The notes beneath the pieces were generated by a model. It made no database searches. It saw only the letters and a program-made list of their open reading frames with translations, and was not told the DNA's origin. Positions 16,754 to 26,178 of a stretch of 64,000 bases of DNA are shown piece after piece. The translations under genes and the position numbers were made by a program. Each line of letters opens with the position of its first letter. The stretch's first letter is position 1. The DNA comes from Marmoricola sp. (GTDB taxonomy: Bacteria; Actinomycetota; Actinomycetes; Propionibacteriales; Nocardioidaceae): positions 124,001 to 188,000 of the forward strand of contig JAOPYE010000010.1 of assembly GCA_025964775.1 (NCBI GenBank). Reading direction: 5' to 3'.

Positions 16754-17614
16754 ATGGCCCGGATGCGGACTCTCGCGGAGAGAGCTGAGAACCTGCTCGG
16801 CTCCGCCGTCGTCTCCACGTCTCCGGTGGCCGGCGGCGACACCTGCACCTCGACCCGGATCCGGCTCAGTGACGGTCGCTCGGCCCTGATGAAGACCCGC
16901 TCGCACGCGCCCGAAGGCTTCTTCGAGGCCGAGGCCCGGGGGCTGCGCTGGCTCGCCGAGCCCGGCGTCGCCGCCGTCGCGGAGGTGCTCGGTGTCCAGG
17001 CCGACTGCCTGATCGTCGGCTGGATCGAGCCGACCCGGCCCTCACCGGAAGCAGCTGCAGAGCTCGGCCGGATGCTCTCCCGCCTGCACGCCAGCGGCGC
17101 ACCCACGTTCGGTGCCGAGCAGGACGGCTTCATCGGATCGTTGCCGTTGCCCAACCGCACGGCGCCCACCTGGCCGGAGTTCTTCGCGGTCCGTCGGGTG
17201 CTCCCGTACCTGCGCCTCGCTGTCGACCGCGGCCACGTCGATGCCGAGGACGCGGCGGCAGTGGACGGCGTCATGCACCGGATCGTCGAGCTGGCCGGAC
17301 CCGAGGAGCCACCCGCGCGCCTGCACGGAGACCTGTGGTCGGGCAACCTGGTCTGGAACGTCGAACGCTCCGGGGTGCTGGTCGACCCGGCGGCGTACGG
17401 CGGCCATCGTGAGACCGACCTGGCGATGCTGACCCTCTTCGGCCTGCCCCAGCTCGCCCGGGTGCTCGCGGCCTACACCGAGGAGACGCCGCTCGCCGAC
17501 GGCTGGGAGGAGCGCCAGCCGCTGCACCAGCTCTTCCCGCTGCTCGTGCACGCCGCCCTGTTCGGCGGCCGCTACGGAGTGCTCGCAGGGGACGCCGCCC
17601 GCAAGCTCACCTAG
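16754..17614 (+). CDS. Fructosamine-kinase / aminoglycoside-phosphotransferase family protein
   Basis: 286 residues, three bases after the phosphatase gene. The kinase-like fold shows VAGGDTCTSTRIRLSDGRSALMKT (ATP-binding N-lobe with a Lys), ARLHGDLWSGNLVW (catalytic loop HGDLWSGN) and VLVDPAAYGGHRETDLAM (metal-binding DPA, as in fructosamine kinases). It probably phosphorylates a ketoamine such as a protein-bound or free Amadori product, the first step of deglycation. The pairing with a small phosphatase may reflect repair or sugar-phosphate handling; this is inference. Confidence 0.88.
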   Translation: MARMRTLAERAENLLGSAVVSTSPVAGGDTCTSTRIRLSDGRSALMKTRSHAPEGFFEAEARGLRWLAEPGVAAVAEVLGVQADCLIVGWIEPTRPSPEAAAELGRMLSRLHASGAPTFGAEQDGFIGSLPLPNRTAPTWPEFFAVRRVLPYLRLAVDRGHVDAEDAAAVDGVMHRIVELAGPEEPPARLHGDLWSGNLVWNVERSGVLVDPAAYGGHRETDLAMLTLFGLPQLARVLAAYTEETPLADGWEERQPLHQLFPLLVHAALFGGRYGVLAGDAARKLT

Positions 17615-17620
17615 TCGTTT

Positions 17621-17637
17621 GCTCAGCGTGCGCTCAG
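17621..17637 (+). promoter_or_regulatory. Direct repeat upstream of mprA
   Basis: GCTCAG occurs at 17621-17626 and again at 17632-17637, spaced 11 bases start to start (one helical turn), as for OmpR/PhoB-type response regulators. It lies about 22 bases before the mprA GTG, which fits autoregulation. A related CTCA...CTCAG pair is found upstream of pepD. Confidence 0.55.
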
Positions 17638-17659
17638 GGGTAGATGGCACTCTTGGAGC

Positions 17660-18364
17660 GTGAGTCCCGAAGCCAAGCCGCACGTCCTCGTCGTCGACGA
17701 CGACCGCGCCGTCCGTGAGTCCCTGCGCCGCTCCCTGGAGTTCAACGGCTACGCGGTCTCGCTGGCTCAGGACGGAGCCGAGGCACTCGCCGGGATCAGC
17801 GCCATCGGGCCTGACGCCATCATCATGGACGTGATGATGCCGCGCCTCGACGGCATCGAGACCACCCGCGCCCTGCGGTCGGTGGGCAACCACGTCCCGA
17901 TCCTGGTGCTCACCGCGCGCGACGCGGTGGGTGACCGGGTCGAGGGCCTCGACGCCGGCGCCGACGACTACCTGGCCAAGCCGTTCTCCCTCGACGAGCT
18001 CCTGGCCCGGCTGCGCGCCCTGCTTCGCCGCGTCAGCACCGACGTCGGCGACCCCGACGAGCACCTCGAGTTCGCTGACCTGACGATGGACCTGGCCTCG
18101 CGCGAGGTGAAGCGCGGGACCCGCGCGATGACCCTGACCCGCACCGAGTTCTCCCTGCTCGAGCTGTTCCTGCGACGCCCCCGGCGGGTGCTCGAACGCT
18201 CCTTCATCCTCGAGGAGGTCTGGGGCTTCGACTTCCCGACCACCGCGAACAGCCTCGAGGTGTACGTCGGCTACCTGCGCCGCAAGACCGAGGCCGAGAA
18301 CGAGTCGCGCCTGCTGCACACCGTGCGGGGCGTCGGCTACGTCCTGCGCGAAGAGCCGACGTGA
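17660..18364 (+). CDS. mprA: Response regulator, OmpR family, MprA-like
   Basis: 234 residues from GTG. The receiver domain has [10 protein letters not shown], the phospho-Asp in [13 protein letters not shown], Thr in LTARD and Lys in LAKPF; the C-terminal winged helix (about 135-228) ends with [15 protein letters not shown]...[12 protein letters not shown]. It is followed by a four-base overlap with an MprB-like kinase and then a PepD-like protease, the same order as the mycobacterial envelope-stress locus mprA-mprB-pepD. It should bind the CTCAG-type repeats here and before pepD. Confidence 0.92.
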   Translation: MSPEAKPHVLVVDDDRAVRESLRRSLEFNGYAVSLAQDGAEALAGISAIGPDAIIMDVMMPRLDGIETTRALRSVGNHVPILVLTARDAVGDRVEGLDAGADDYLAKPFSLDELLARLRALLRRVSTDVGDPDEHLEFADLTMDLASREVKRGTRAMTLTRTEFSLLELFLRRPRRVLERSFILEEVWGFDFPTTANSLEVYVGYLRRKTEAENESRLLHTVRGVGYVLREEPT

Positions 18365-19770
18365 GCGTCCGCAACCCGATCACCAGCGCATGGACAGGCC
18401 TGCACTACCGCCGGTCACTGGCCAGCCGGGTCACCCTGCTGACCACGGTCGCGGTGGGGTTCGCCGTCAGCGTGGTCGCCTTCGCCGCGTACGCGACGGT
18501 GCGGACCCAGACCGTGGGCGCGCTGGACGACTCCCTGCTGACCCGCGCCGATCAGGCCGCGGCGACCAATCCGCTCGAGGTGCTCGCCGGCCAGCAGATC
18601 CCGCAGTGGGCGCTCGGCGCGGCAAGCGTGAAGATCACCTTCGTCGACACCAACGTCCAGCCGATGCGTCTCTACAGCCCGGGGACCGAGGCACCGTTCG
18701 GCGTCGGTGCCACCGAGATCGCGGTCGCCCGCGGCCAGCGGAACCACTCGGCCCGCACGGTCTGGTCGGCCGGTGAGCGCTGGCGCGTGGTGGCGGTCAA
18801 CGCCGGCGCGGGGCAGGCGTTCGTCCTGGCGCAGTCGACCGAGTCGACCGACCGCATGCTGGACCGGCTCGGCCTGGTGATGCTGCTCTTCGGCGTTGCC
18901 GGCATGATCACCGCCGGCCTGGCCGGCTGGGCGGTGGCGCGCAACGGCCTGCGCCCGGTACGCCGTCTCACCGACGCCGTCGAGGACATCGCCCGGACCC
19001 AGCGCCTCGAGCCGATCCCGATCGACGGTTCGGACGAGGTGGCCCGGCTGGCCCAGTCCTTCAACGACATGCTGCGTGCGCTCTCGGCCTCCCAGCAGCG
19101 CCAACGCCAGCTCGTCGCCGACGCCGGCCACGAGCTGCGCACGCCCCTGACCTCGTTGCGGACCAACCTCGACCTGCTGGTCCAGGCCGATGCCACCACC
19201 GGGCTTTCCGCCGAGAGCCGTGCCGAGCTGCTCGACGACGTCCGCGCCCAGATCAACGAGATGACCACGCTGATCGGTGACCTCGTCGAGCTGGCGCGCG
19301 AGGAACCCGTCGTCCCGACCGTCGAGCCGGTCGAGCTGACGGCGATCCTCGAGCAGGCCGTCGCCCGGGTGCGCCGGCGCGCCGATGTCGAGTTCGACGT
19401 ACGGACGTCGCCGTGGTGGGTGACCGGCGACGCGGGCGCGCTGGAGCGAGCGATCACCAACCTGCTCGACAACGCCGCCAAGTGGAGCCCGCCGGGCGAG
19501 ACCGTGATGGTCACGCTGACCGAGGGCACCCTGATGGTCGCCGACCGCGGGCCCGGCATCTCGCCGCGGGACCTGCCGCACGTCTTCGACCGCTTCTACC
19601 GCTCGGCCGAATCACGCAGCATGACCGGGTCGGGCCTCGGACTCTCGATCGTCCGGAGCGTCGCCGAACGCCACGGCGGAATCGTCCGCGCCGGCACCGG
19701 ACCGGGCGGCGGAGCCGGCTTCTGGTTCAGCCTTCCCGGGCAGCCTTCGCCGCCGCTCGTGACGACCTGA
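18361..19770 (+). CDS. mprB: Sensor histidine kinase, MprB-like
   Basis: 469 residues from a GTG overlapping the mprA stop. An N-terminal membrane segment (about 25-48), an extracytoplasmic sensor of about 115 residues, a second membrane segment ([21 protein letters not shown]), a HAMP domain with [17 protein letters not shown], the HisKA box [15 protein letters not shown] and an HATPase with N-box [10 protein letters not shown] and DRGPGI / GSGLGLSIV boxes are all present. It senses envelope stress and phosphorylates MprA; the downstream PepD homologue probably feeds back on the signal. Confidence 0.92.
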   Translation: MSVRNPITSAWTGLHYRRSLASRVTLLTTVAVGFAVSVVAFAAYATVRTQTVGALDDSLLTRADQAAATNPLEVLAGQQIPQWALGAASVKITFVDTNVQPMRLYSPGTEAPFGVGATEIAVARGQRNHSARTVWSAGERWRVVAVNAGAGQAFVLAQSTESTDRMLDRLGLVMLLFGVAGMITAGLAGWAVARNGLRPVRRLTDAVEDIARTQRLEPIPIDGSDEVARLAQSFNDMLRALSASQQRQRQLVADAGHELRTPLTSLRTNLDLLVQADATTGLSAESRAELLDDVRAQINEMTTLIGDLVELAREEPVVPTVEPVELTAILEQAVARVRRRADVEFDVRTSPWWVTGDAGALERAITNLLDNAAKWSPPGETVMVTLTEGTLMVADRGPGISPRDLPHVFDRFYRSAESRSMTGSGLGLSIVRSVAERHGGIVRAGTGPGGGAGFWFSLPGQPSPPLVTT

Positions 19771-19918
19771 AGCGAGCGCCATCAGAGGTGGTGCATGGCA
19801 AGGCGGAGGAGGGAAGGCGTCCTTTGGCGGAGCGCCAGCGGAGCGGACGTCGACCGACGACAACGCGGCCAGGCGCCGCGTCTGGTGGGGCTCGAAGTCT
19901 TGGCGCGGTCGTAGGGAC

Positions 19919-19936
19919 CTCAAAGAGAGTTCTCAG
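19919..19936 (+). promoter_or_regulatory. CTCA repeat upstream of pepD
   Basis: CTCA at 19919-19922 and CTCAG at 19932-19936 resemble the repeat before mprA, though the spacing is 13 rather than 11. They lie 24 bases before the pepD ATG in a 189-bp gap without other genes, a plausible second MprA site. Confidence 0.4.
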
Positions 19937-19959
19937 ACTCGGTCGGCACCATCGGAGAC

Positions 19960-21264
19960 ATGACCGACGCGAACCCGCCCGAGTACGACCCGGTCCAGTC
20001 ACCGGCTCCGGATGCCGCTTCACCCGATCACGGGTACACCATGCCTCTCCCGCCGTACCAACAGCCCGCCTCCGCGACTGCGACCGCACCCGCACGTCGA
20101 CCCGGAGGCATCACGGCGGGAATCATGGTCGGAGCACTCCTCCTCGGAGGGGCAGCCGGGGTCGGTGGCGCCGCCTGGTACGACGCATGGAACGGCAGCG
20201 GCACACCCGTCGCCGCCAGCGCCTCCGGCCCGGTGCAGGCGACCAACGCAGCGTCCTCGGCAAGCGGCTCGGTCGAGAAGGTGGCTGCCTCGGTGCTGCC
20301 GTCGGTGGTCAAGATCAACGTCACCGGCAACTCGGCGTCCGGGTCCGGATCGGGGATCATCCTGTCGGCCGACGGCAACATCCTGACCAACAACCACGTC
20401 GTCTCGCTCGCGGGCAACGGCGGTTCGATCACCGTGAACTTCAACGACGGCAAGACCGTGAAGGCGACCGTCGTCGGGACCGACCCGGTCACCGACCTCG
20501 CAGTCATCCACGCCCAGGGCGTCTCCGGGCTGACCCCGGCCACCATCGGCAGGTCCTCGTCGCTCCAGGTCGGCCAGGCCGTGGTCGCCGTCGGATCGCC
20601 GTACGGGCTGAACTCGACGGTCACCTCCGGCATCGTCTCCGCCCTGAACCGGCCCGTCTCGGTCTCGACCTCCGAGCAGGTGCCGACGAGCCCGTTCGGT
20701 GGCTTCGGGTTCGGCAACGGCCAGTCCCAGCAGCCGTCCGCAGGCTCAAGCACGACCTACCCGGCGATCCAGACCGACGCCGCGATCAACCCCGGCAACT
20801 CCGGTGGTGCGCTGGTCGACATGAGCGGTCGCGTCGTCGGCGTGAACTCCTCGATCCGTACGGCGGACGGCGCCTCGGACTCCTCCACCGGCGGCTCGAT
20901 CGGCCTGGGCTTCGCGATCCCGATCGACGAGGTGCTGCCGATCGTGAACCAGATCATCGAGCACCAGAAGCCGACGCACGCGCGGCTCGCGGTCACCGTC
21001 TCCGACGTCTCCAGCAACACCCTCGCGCAGGGGGCCCTGGTCCGCACGGTCGAGTCAGGTGGCGCGGCAGCAGCAGCCGGTCTCCGCAACGGCGACGTGA
21101 TCACGAAGGTCGACGACGAGCTGATCGACGGCTCCGAATCTCTGATCGCCACGGTCCGCGGTCACCGGCCCGGCGACAAGGTCACCCTGACCTACCTGCG
21201 CAACGGCAAGACCGAGACCACCACGGCGACCCTCGGGTCGGACGCGTCCTCCAGCACGTCCTGA
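19960..21264 (+). CDS. pepD: Membrane-anchored HtrA-type serine protease, PepD-like
   Basis: 434 residues. A Pro-rich cytosolic N-terminus is followed by one membrane segment (GGITAGIMVGALLLGGAAGV), a trypsin-like domain with His in LTNNHVVS, Asp in VTDLAVIHA and Ser in NPGNSGGAL, and a C-terminal PDZ domain (about 345-430, AAAAGLRNGDVITKVDDE). It degrades or chaperones misfolded proteins outside the membrane. Position behind mprAB matches the mycobacterial mprA-mprB-pepD arrangement, but a 189-bp gap with its own CTCA repeats suggests a separate promoter. Confidence 0.92.
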   Translation: MTDANPPEYDPVQSPAPDAASPDHGYTMPLPPYQQPASATATAPARRPGGITAGIMVGALLLGGAAGVGGAAWYDAWNGSGTPVAASASGPVQATNAASSASGSVEKVAASVLPSVVKINVTGNSASGSGSGIILSADGNILTNNHVVSLAGNGGSITVNFNDGKTVKATVVGTDPVTDLAVIHAQGVSGLTPATIGRSSSLQVGQAVVAVGSPYGLNSTVTSGIVSALNRPVSVSTSEQVPTSPFGGFGFGNGQSQQPSAGSSTTYPAIQTDAAINPGNSGGALVDMSGRVVGVNSSIRTADGASDSSTGGSIGLGFAIPIDEVLPIVNQIIEHQKPTHARLAVTVSDVSSNTLAQGALVRTVESGGAAAAAGLRNGDVITKVDDELIDGSESLIATVRGHRPGDKVTLTYLRNGKTETTTATLGSDASSSTS

Positions 21265-21275
21265 CGGCGAGGACC

Positions 21276-22481
21276 TCAGAGGAGGGCGGCACGGAGACGT
21301 GCCGCCTTCCATCTCGTCTCGGCCCATTCCTCCTCCACCTCCGAGCGGACCGTGATCCCGCCGCCGGTGCCCAGACGCCAGGGCCCGTCGCCTGATCGGA
21401 ACAGTGATCGGATCACCACGCCGAGATCGGCACGGCCGTCACCCGAGATCCACCCGAAGGCGCCGGCGTACGGACCGCGCGGCTCGTCCTCGATCGCATC
21501 GATGATCTGCATCGTGCGCAGCTTGGGAGCACCGGTCATCGACCCGGCCGGGAACATTGCGCGCAGTGCTTCGACAGTGCCGACCTCAGCGCGCAGCTGA
21601 CCGGTGACCGTCGAGACCAGCTGGTGCACGCTGGCGTACGACTCGACCTCCATCAGCCCGGGAACCACGACCGTGCCGGGCTCGCACACCATGGCCAGGT
21701 CGTTGCGCAGCAGGTCGGTGATCATCAGGTTCTCGGCACGGAACTTCGCGTCGGTGGCGAGCCGGCCGCGAAGGATCTCGTCCTCCTCCGGCGTTGCTCC
21801 CCGCGGCGTGGTTCCCTTGATCGGCCTGGTCTCGACCCTCCGGCTCCTGTCGATCGTGGCGAACCGTTCGGGTGAGGCGGAGAGCAGCCAGAGATCTCCG
21901 TGCCGCAACAGGCCTGCGTACGGCGCCGGGTTGTCGGTGCGCAGGCGGCCGTAGATCTCGACCGGTTCGCGCCCGGACGCCAGGTCCTCGCGATAGGTCA
22001 GGTTGACCTCGTAGGAGTTGCCGGCCAGCAGCTCCTCCTGCACCTGCTGGAATCCGCGCACGTAGCCCTCGGGAGCCACCTGCCGCAACGCCGGCTCAGC
22101 CAACCGCACCGGCTCCCGGTCCGGCTCCTCGAAGACGGCCACCGTGCGCGCCCGCATCCAGACGGCATCGGGCAGGCCGGGTGTCGAGCGTGCCGGCAGG
22201 TCCGGGCGGGCGGCGTACCCGAAGAAGCCGACCCAGTGCGTGCCGGGATCACCGTCGAGCCGCCCCTGCAGCACGGTGAAGATGTCGTCCCCGACGATGC
22301 GCCCGGACGGATGCTCGGTGACTTCGCGCCGTACGACGTCGAAGGTCAGCGACACCTCGTCGGACTCGAGCCAGCCCATGATCGAACGGCGTCCCGACCA
22401 CGGCTGCGAACCACCGCCGTCGAGCCAGAAGCAGCGCTCGTGCTCGGCCGCGATGCGGGCGAACTCCTCCAGGGCACTCAT
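21276..22481 (-). CDS. pabB: Aminodeoxychorismate synthase component I
   Basis: 401 residues. The chorismate-binding domain has SYEVNLTYREDL, LLSASPERF, RPIKGTTPRGATPEED, ITDLLRNDLAMVCEPG, the FPAGSMTGAPK core and the closing GTGGGITVRS. It adds ammonia to chorismate to give 4-amino-4-deoxychorismate for folate. The ATG overlaps the pabA stop by four bases. Lower similarity at the N-terminus is normal for PabB. It is the last gene of a three-gene set that also holds a fused PhzE-like enzyme. Confidence 0.9.
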   Translation of the reverse strand: MSALEEFARIAAEHERCFWLDGGGSQPWSGRRSIMGWLESDEVSLTFDVVRREVTEHPSGRIVGDDIFTVLQGRLDGDPGTHWVGFFGYAARPDLPARSTPGLPDAVWMRARTVAVFEEPDREPVRLAEPALRQVAPEGYVRGFQQVQEELLAGNSYEVNLTYREDLASGREPVEIYGRLRTDNPAPYAGLLRHGDLWLLSASPERFATIDRSRRVETRPIKGTTPRGATPEEDEILRGRLATDAKFRAENLMITDLLRNDLAMVCEPGTVVVPGLMEVESYASVHQLVSTVTGQLRAEVGTVEALRAMFPAGSMTGAPKLRTMQIIDAIEDEPRGPYAGAFGWISGDGRADLGVVIRSLFRSGDGPWRLGTGGGITVRSEVEEEWAETRWKAARLRAALL

Positions 22482-23062
22482 CTCGTCCCCAGACTGGGCA
22501 TGGTCAGAAACGTCGCGATCAGGCTCCGGCCGTGCTGCGACAGGATCGACTCGGGGTGGAACTGCACCCCGTGCAACGGCAGGTCGCGATGGACCACCCC
22601 CATCACCACACCCTGCGACGTCGCCGTCACCCTGAGCACGTCGGGCACTGCTGTTGCCGCGAGCGAGTGGTACCGCACGGCCTCGAAACGCTCCGGTACG
22701 CCGGCGAAGACACCGCTCCCGTCGTGGTCGATGACGGCCACCTCGCCATGCGCCGGCGCCACGCGCTCGACGGTGCCACCGAAGGCGTGGACGAGCGCCT
22801 GCATCCCCAGGCACACGCCGAGAACCGGGATGCCCAGGCCGAACACCCCGGCTCCCAGGGCAAAGTCGGCCGGCTCGGCCGGATGCCCCGGGCCGGGCGA
22901 CAGCACCAGGTGGGTCGGTGGAGCAGCCGCGATCCTGGCCAGCAACCCGGGCTCGTCGTGCTCGAGGACCACCGGCAGCTCCCCGGTGACACCGGCGACC
23001 AGGTGGACGAGGTTCCAGGTGTAGGAGTCGTGGTGATCCACCACGATCACCTTGGCGGTCAT
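22478..23062 (-). CDS. pabA: Class-I glutamine amidotransferase, PabA/TrpG type
   Basis: 194 residues. The triad is visible: nucleophilic Cys in LGVCLGMQAL (about residue 83), and His/Glu in VQFHPESIL. VDHHDSYTWNLVH and LSPGPGHPAE are standard for anthranilate/aminodeoxychorismate synthase component II. It supplies ammonia from glutamine to PabB and possibly to other chorismate enzymes. Overlaps the genes on both sides by four bases, so the trio is translated together. Confidence 0.92.
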   Translation of the reverse strand: MTAKVIVVDHHDSYTWNLVHLVAGVTGELPVVLEHDEPGLLARIAAAPPTHLVLSPGPGHPAEPADFALGAGVFGLGIPVLGVCLGMQALVHAFGGTVERVAPAHGEVAVIDHDGSGVFAGVPERFEAVRYHSLAATAVPDVLRVTATSQGVVMGVVHRDLPLHGVQFHPESILSQHGRSLIATFLTMPSLGTR

Positions 23063-25005
23063 GTCACCCGGTTGACGAGGTCGAGCATCAGCCGTTGCAG
23101 CAGAGCCACGCCGTTCTCGGTCAGGATCGACTCCGCGTGGAACTGAACTCCGCGGAAGTGCGGACCGGCGAGCAGGTGGATGTCACCGGTCGCCGGATCG
23201 GTCTCGACCGTCACGCCCTCAGGCAGGGGGTTACCGTCATGGTGCCGACCGACACCGTGCCTTCCTACAAACGTGTTGTAGAAGCCGACCACCTCAGGAC
23301 GCCCACCGATCGACACCGTGGACTGCGTCCCCTGGAAGACGATGTCCTTGAAGGCCAGCGGGATGCCGAGCCGGTCGCAGAGGACCTGGTGGCCCAGGCA
23401 CACCGACAGGAACGGCTTCCCGGACGCCAGCAGCCCGTCCACCGCGCCCCGGAACGTCGCGATCTTGGCGCTGGTCGGATCGCGCGGGTCCCCAGGACCC
23501 GGACCGACCACAGCCAGGTCGTAGGCATCGAAACTGCCCGCAACGAAGTCCTCGTGGCGGATCACGGTCGGCTTCATCCCGAGCACGGTGAACACGTGGC
23601 AGAGCATGTTGGCGAAGTCGTCCTCGCCATGCAGGATCGCCACCGAGCGACCGGTCAGCTCGGGCGCCGGCGCTGCCCCGGACTGGTCGGTCAGCCAGAA
23701 CTTCGAGAGCCGCTGGTTGCGCGAGTTCAGCGCGATCAGCACGTCCTCGTCGTGGGTCAGGTCCTCGATCTGGGACGGCTTGCCGGTGGCCGCCGCCACC
23801 AACCCGAAGGCGCTGAGGATGCCGCTGGCCTTGGCGAACGTCTCGGCGACCTCGGACGCCGGATCGGAGTCGCGCACCAGCGTCGCGCCCGCCGTCACCT
23901 TGAGCGCGCCGGTCGGCGAGACGTCTGCGGTGCGGATGAGGATCGGCGAGTCCGCCGTCTGGGCACCGGTCTCGTCGCGTCCGATCAGGGCCAGGGCGCC
24001 GGCGTAGTACCCGCGGCCTTCCGGTTCGTACTGCTTGATCAGCCGACAGGCGTTCTCGACCGGGGCGCCGGTCACGGTCGCCGCGAACATGCTGGTGCGC
24101 AACACGTCGCGGACGTCCGACCGGGTCCGACCGGCCAGCAGGTACTCGGTGTGCACCAGGTGTGTCATCGGCTTGAGGAACGGCCCGAGCACCTGACCAC
24201 CCTCGTGGCAGATGTCGCACATCATCTTGAGCTCCTCGTCCACGACCATGAAGAGCTCGTAGATCTCCTTCTCGTCGGCGAGGAACTCGAGCAGCCGTTC
24301 CTTCCGTTCCGCCGGCGCCAGCCCGCCCAGGCGGAACGTGCCCGAGATCGGGTTCATCCGCACCGCACCGGCGTGCACGCTCACGTGCCGCTCCGGCGAG
24401 GCCCCGATCAGGAACCGGTCGCCGGTCCAGAAGCAGTAGGTCCAGTAGGCGCCGCGCTCGTTCTCCAGCAGCCGGCGCAGCACCGTGAGCGCCTTGGCCG
24501 GCCCGGTCTCCGGGGTCCAGTCCGCGAGCTGGGCACGGTAGTGCCGACCGATCACCAGGTTGGCGCCCTGGCCGTGGCCGATCTCGTCGGCGATGATCCG
24601 GCCGACCATGTCGCCGTACCGGTCGTCGGAGAGTTCGAAGCCACCGCGATCGGTGAAGTCCACGGCCTCGTCCGGAAGCGCGGCGATCAGGTCCTCGAGC
24701 GCTACCTCGAACTCGTGCTCGATCTGGACGACCGCCAGCGCGGTGCCGTCGTCGTGGACCTCGAACCCGCGCTCGGCCACCTGGCGGAACGGGACTGCGA
24801 CCAGGGTGTCGAAGCGCCGGCCTGCCTCCGGAACACCGTCACCGACCGGGATGTCGGCCAGCTTGTCGATCGCGGCCAGCGGTCCACCCACCAGCGTGAC
24901 CGTCTCGCTGTCGCGGATCCGGATCACCGCCCACGCCTGCTGCCCCATCACCTGCGCGAGGGCGGCCCCTGGTTCGGGGCGGGCTGCATCGGCATGGGGG
25001 GACAT
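23059..25005 (-). CDS. Fused chorismate-amination enzyme, PhzE/anthranilate-synthase type
   Basis: 648 residues from an ATG at 25005 (MSPHADAARPEPG). Residues about 1-430 form a chorismate-binding component I (ISGTFRLGG, DEELKMMCDICHEGG, MFAATVTGAPVENACRLIK, VTAGATLVRDSDP); about 450-645 are a fused amidotransferase with Cys in LSVCLGHQVL and His/Glu in VQFHAESIL. The DICHEGG and FHAES wording is typical of PhzE-like 2-amino-2-deoxyisochorismate synthases rather than housekeeping TrpE. No other phenazine or enediyne genes are seen nearby, so the product could also be anthranilate. Overlaps pabA by four bases. Confidence 0.85.
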   Translation of the reverse strand: MSPHADAARPEPGAALAQVMGQQAWAVIRIRDSETVTLVGGPLAAIDKLADIPVGDGVPEAGRRFDTLVAVPFRQVAERGFEVHDDGTALAVVQIEHEFEVALEDLIAALPDEAVDFTDRGGFELSDDRYGDMVGRIIADEIGHGQGANLVIGRHYRAQLADWTPETGPAKALTVLRRLLENERGAYWTYCFWTGDRFLIGASPERHVSVHAGAVRMNPISGTFRLGGLAPAERKERLLEFLADEKEIYELFMVVDEELKMMCDICHEGGQVLGPFLKPMTHLVHTEYLLAGRTRSDVRDVLRTSMFAATVTGAPVENACRLIKQYEPEGRGYYAGALALIGRDETGAQTADSPILIRTADVSPTGALKVTAGATLVRDSDPASEVAETFAKASGILSAFGLVAAATGKPSQIEDLTHDEDVLIALNSRNQRLSKFWLTDQSGAAPAPELTGRSVAILHGEDDFANMLCHVFTVLGMKPTVIRHEDFVAGSFDAYDLAVVGPGPGDPRDPTSAKIATFRGAVDGLLASGKPFLSVCLGHQVLCDRLGIPLAFKDIVFQGTQSTVSIGGRPEVVGFYNTFVGRHGVGRHHDGNPLPEGVTVETDPATGDIHLLAGPHFRGVQFHAESILTENGVALLQRLMLDLVNRVT

Positions 25006-25078
25006 GCTCGGAACGGTACCAACGCGAACGCTGGCCTCCGGAGCCGTTTTGCGGGGGCGAGACGGCACAATCAAGCGC

Positions 25079-25717
25079 ATGAGTGACCGCACCCGGATCC
25101 GTCGCATCCCCGAGAAGGCGGTCACCGACGTGGCCACCCTGTACGCCGTCCTCGACGCGGCCCGGGTCGCCCACGTCGCGTTCGTCCACGACGGCGGCTG
25201 CGTGAACATCCCGGTGGCCAGCGCCCGCGACGGCGACCGGCTCTTGTTGCACGGCTCCACCGGAAGCAGGCTCTTTCGCACGCTGGCCGATGGCGCCGAA
25301 GCCTGCGTCACCGTGACGTTGCTGGACGGGATGGTGCTCGCGCGGTCGGCGTTCGAGTCCTCGATGCACTACCGCTCGGCCATGATCTTCGGCCGACCGA
25401 CCGAGGTGGAGGACAAGCTCGTGGCCCTGGAGGCGATGAGCGAGGCCTGGATGCCCGGGCGCTGGGCAACCTTGCGCGCCCCGCATGCCAGGGAGCTCGC
25501 CGCCACCATGGTCCTCGAGCTGGCCCTGGACGAGTGGTCGGTCAAGGTCAGCGACGGCGACCCGGACGATCCGCCCGAGGACCTCGACGAGCCGGTCTGG
25601 GCCGGCGTACTGCCGATGGTCGCGACGTTCGGCGACCCGCTGCCGGCCCCGGACCTGCGCGGCGATCCTCCGCTACCGGACTACCTCGCGGACTGGCGGA
25701 TCGGCATCGTCTCGTAG
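25079..25717 (+). CDS. Pyridoxamine-5'-phosphate-oxidase-fold (NimA-like) flavoprotein
   Basis: 212 residues. It begins RTRIRRIPEKAVTD, the usual start of this family, followed by VAHVAFVHDGGCVNIPVAS and LLLHGSTGSRLFRTL, which form the split-barrel FMN site, and FESSMHYRSAMIFGR. It likely binds FMN or F420 and reduces a small substrate; function is not known. It is divergent from the PhzE-like gene (73-bp gap). Its last 37 bases overlap the end of the convergent AHSA1 gene. Confidence 0.85.
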   Translation: MSDRTRIRRIPEKAVTDVATLYAVLDAARVAHVAFVHDGGCVNIPVASARDGDRLLLHGSTGSRLFRTLADGAEACVTVTLLDGMVLARSAFESSMHYRSAMIFGRPTEVEDKLVALEAMSEAWMPGRWATLRAPHARELAATMVLELALDEWSVKVSDGDPDDPPEDLDEPVWAGVLPMVATFGDPLPAPDLRGDPPLPDYLADWRIGIVS

Positions 25718-26178
25718 ACAGGCGTGAGCTCGTCCCAGCGCACCTTCCAGGCCGACGACTCGCCGGCCAGCGAACGACCCAGGTCATCGAGGTGTGCCTG
25801 CCAGCCGGCGCCGTAGAAGTGGAGCCCGTCCAGCGGCAGCCCGCGCTCCTCGACCACGAGCCGGGTCCGGTCACCCTCCTCGCTCAGCCAGGCCTCGATC
25901 TCGGCCTCGTCGTCGGTGCCGGGTTGCATGGTCAGCAGGAGGTGGTGCGGACCGTCGCAGACCTCGATCCGCCCCGGACCGGTCCAGGTGCTGGTGAAGC
26001 TCACGTGGATCGTGCCCCCGACGCGCACGTCGCCCGATACCTCGGCGATCCAGCGACTGAGGCGATCGGTCGTCGTACAGGCGTCCCACAGGTCGAGGAT
26101 GTCGGTGTCGTAGACGTCCTCGACGCGAACCGCGCCGCGCTTCTCGTCGAGCGCACGCATGCTGCCGATGGTCTTCAT
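25681..26178 (-). CDS. SRPBCC / AHSA1-domain protein
   Basis: 165 residues. The Bet v1-like fold is suggested by VRVEDVYDTDILDLWDACTTTDRLSRWIAEVSGDVRVGGTI, a typical AHSA1 opening (helix, WT..DRL..W, then D-x-R-x-GG), and a final helix HLDDLGRSLAG. Such proteins bind hydrophobic ligands in the cytosol. The ATG overlaps the ArsR stop by four bases, a very common ArsR-AHSA1 pairing, and expression is presumably repressed by that regulator. Confidence 0.85.
   Translation of the reverse strand: MKTIGSMRALDEKRGAVRVEDVYDTDILDLWDACTTTDRLSRWIAEVSGDVRVGGTIHVSFTSTWTGPGRIEVCDGPHHLLLTMQPGTDDEAEIEAWLSEEGDRTRLVVEERGLPLDGLHFYGAGWQAHLDDLGRSLAGESSAWKVRWDELTPVYETMPIRQSAR

Noticed and set aside
23059-25005. 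Phenazine biosynthesis cluster
   Set aside because: Only the PhzE-like gene is present; no phzA/B, D, F or G homologue occurs in the window.
23095-25086. 663-codon open frame opposite the PhzE-like gene
   Set aside because: Shadow frame; the minus strand carries two complete enzyme domains.
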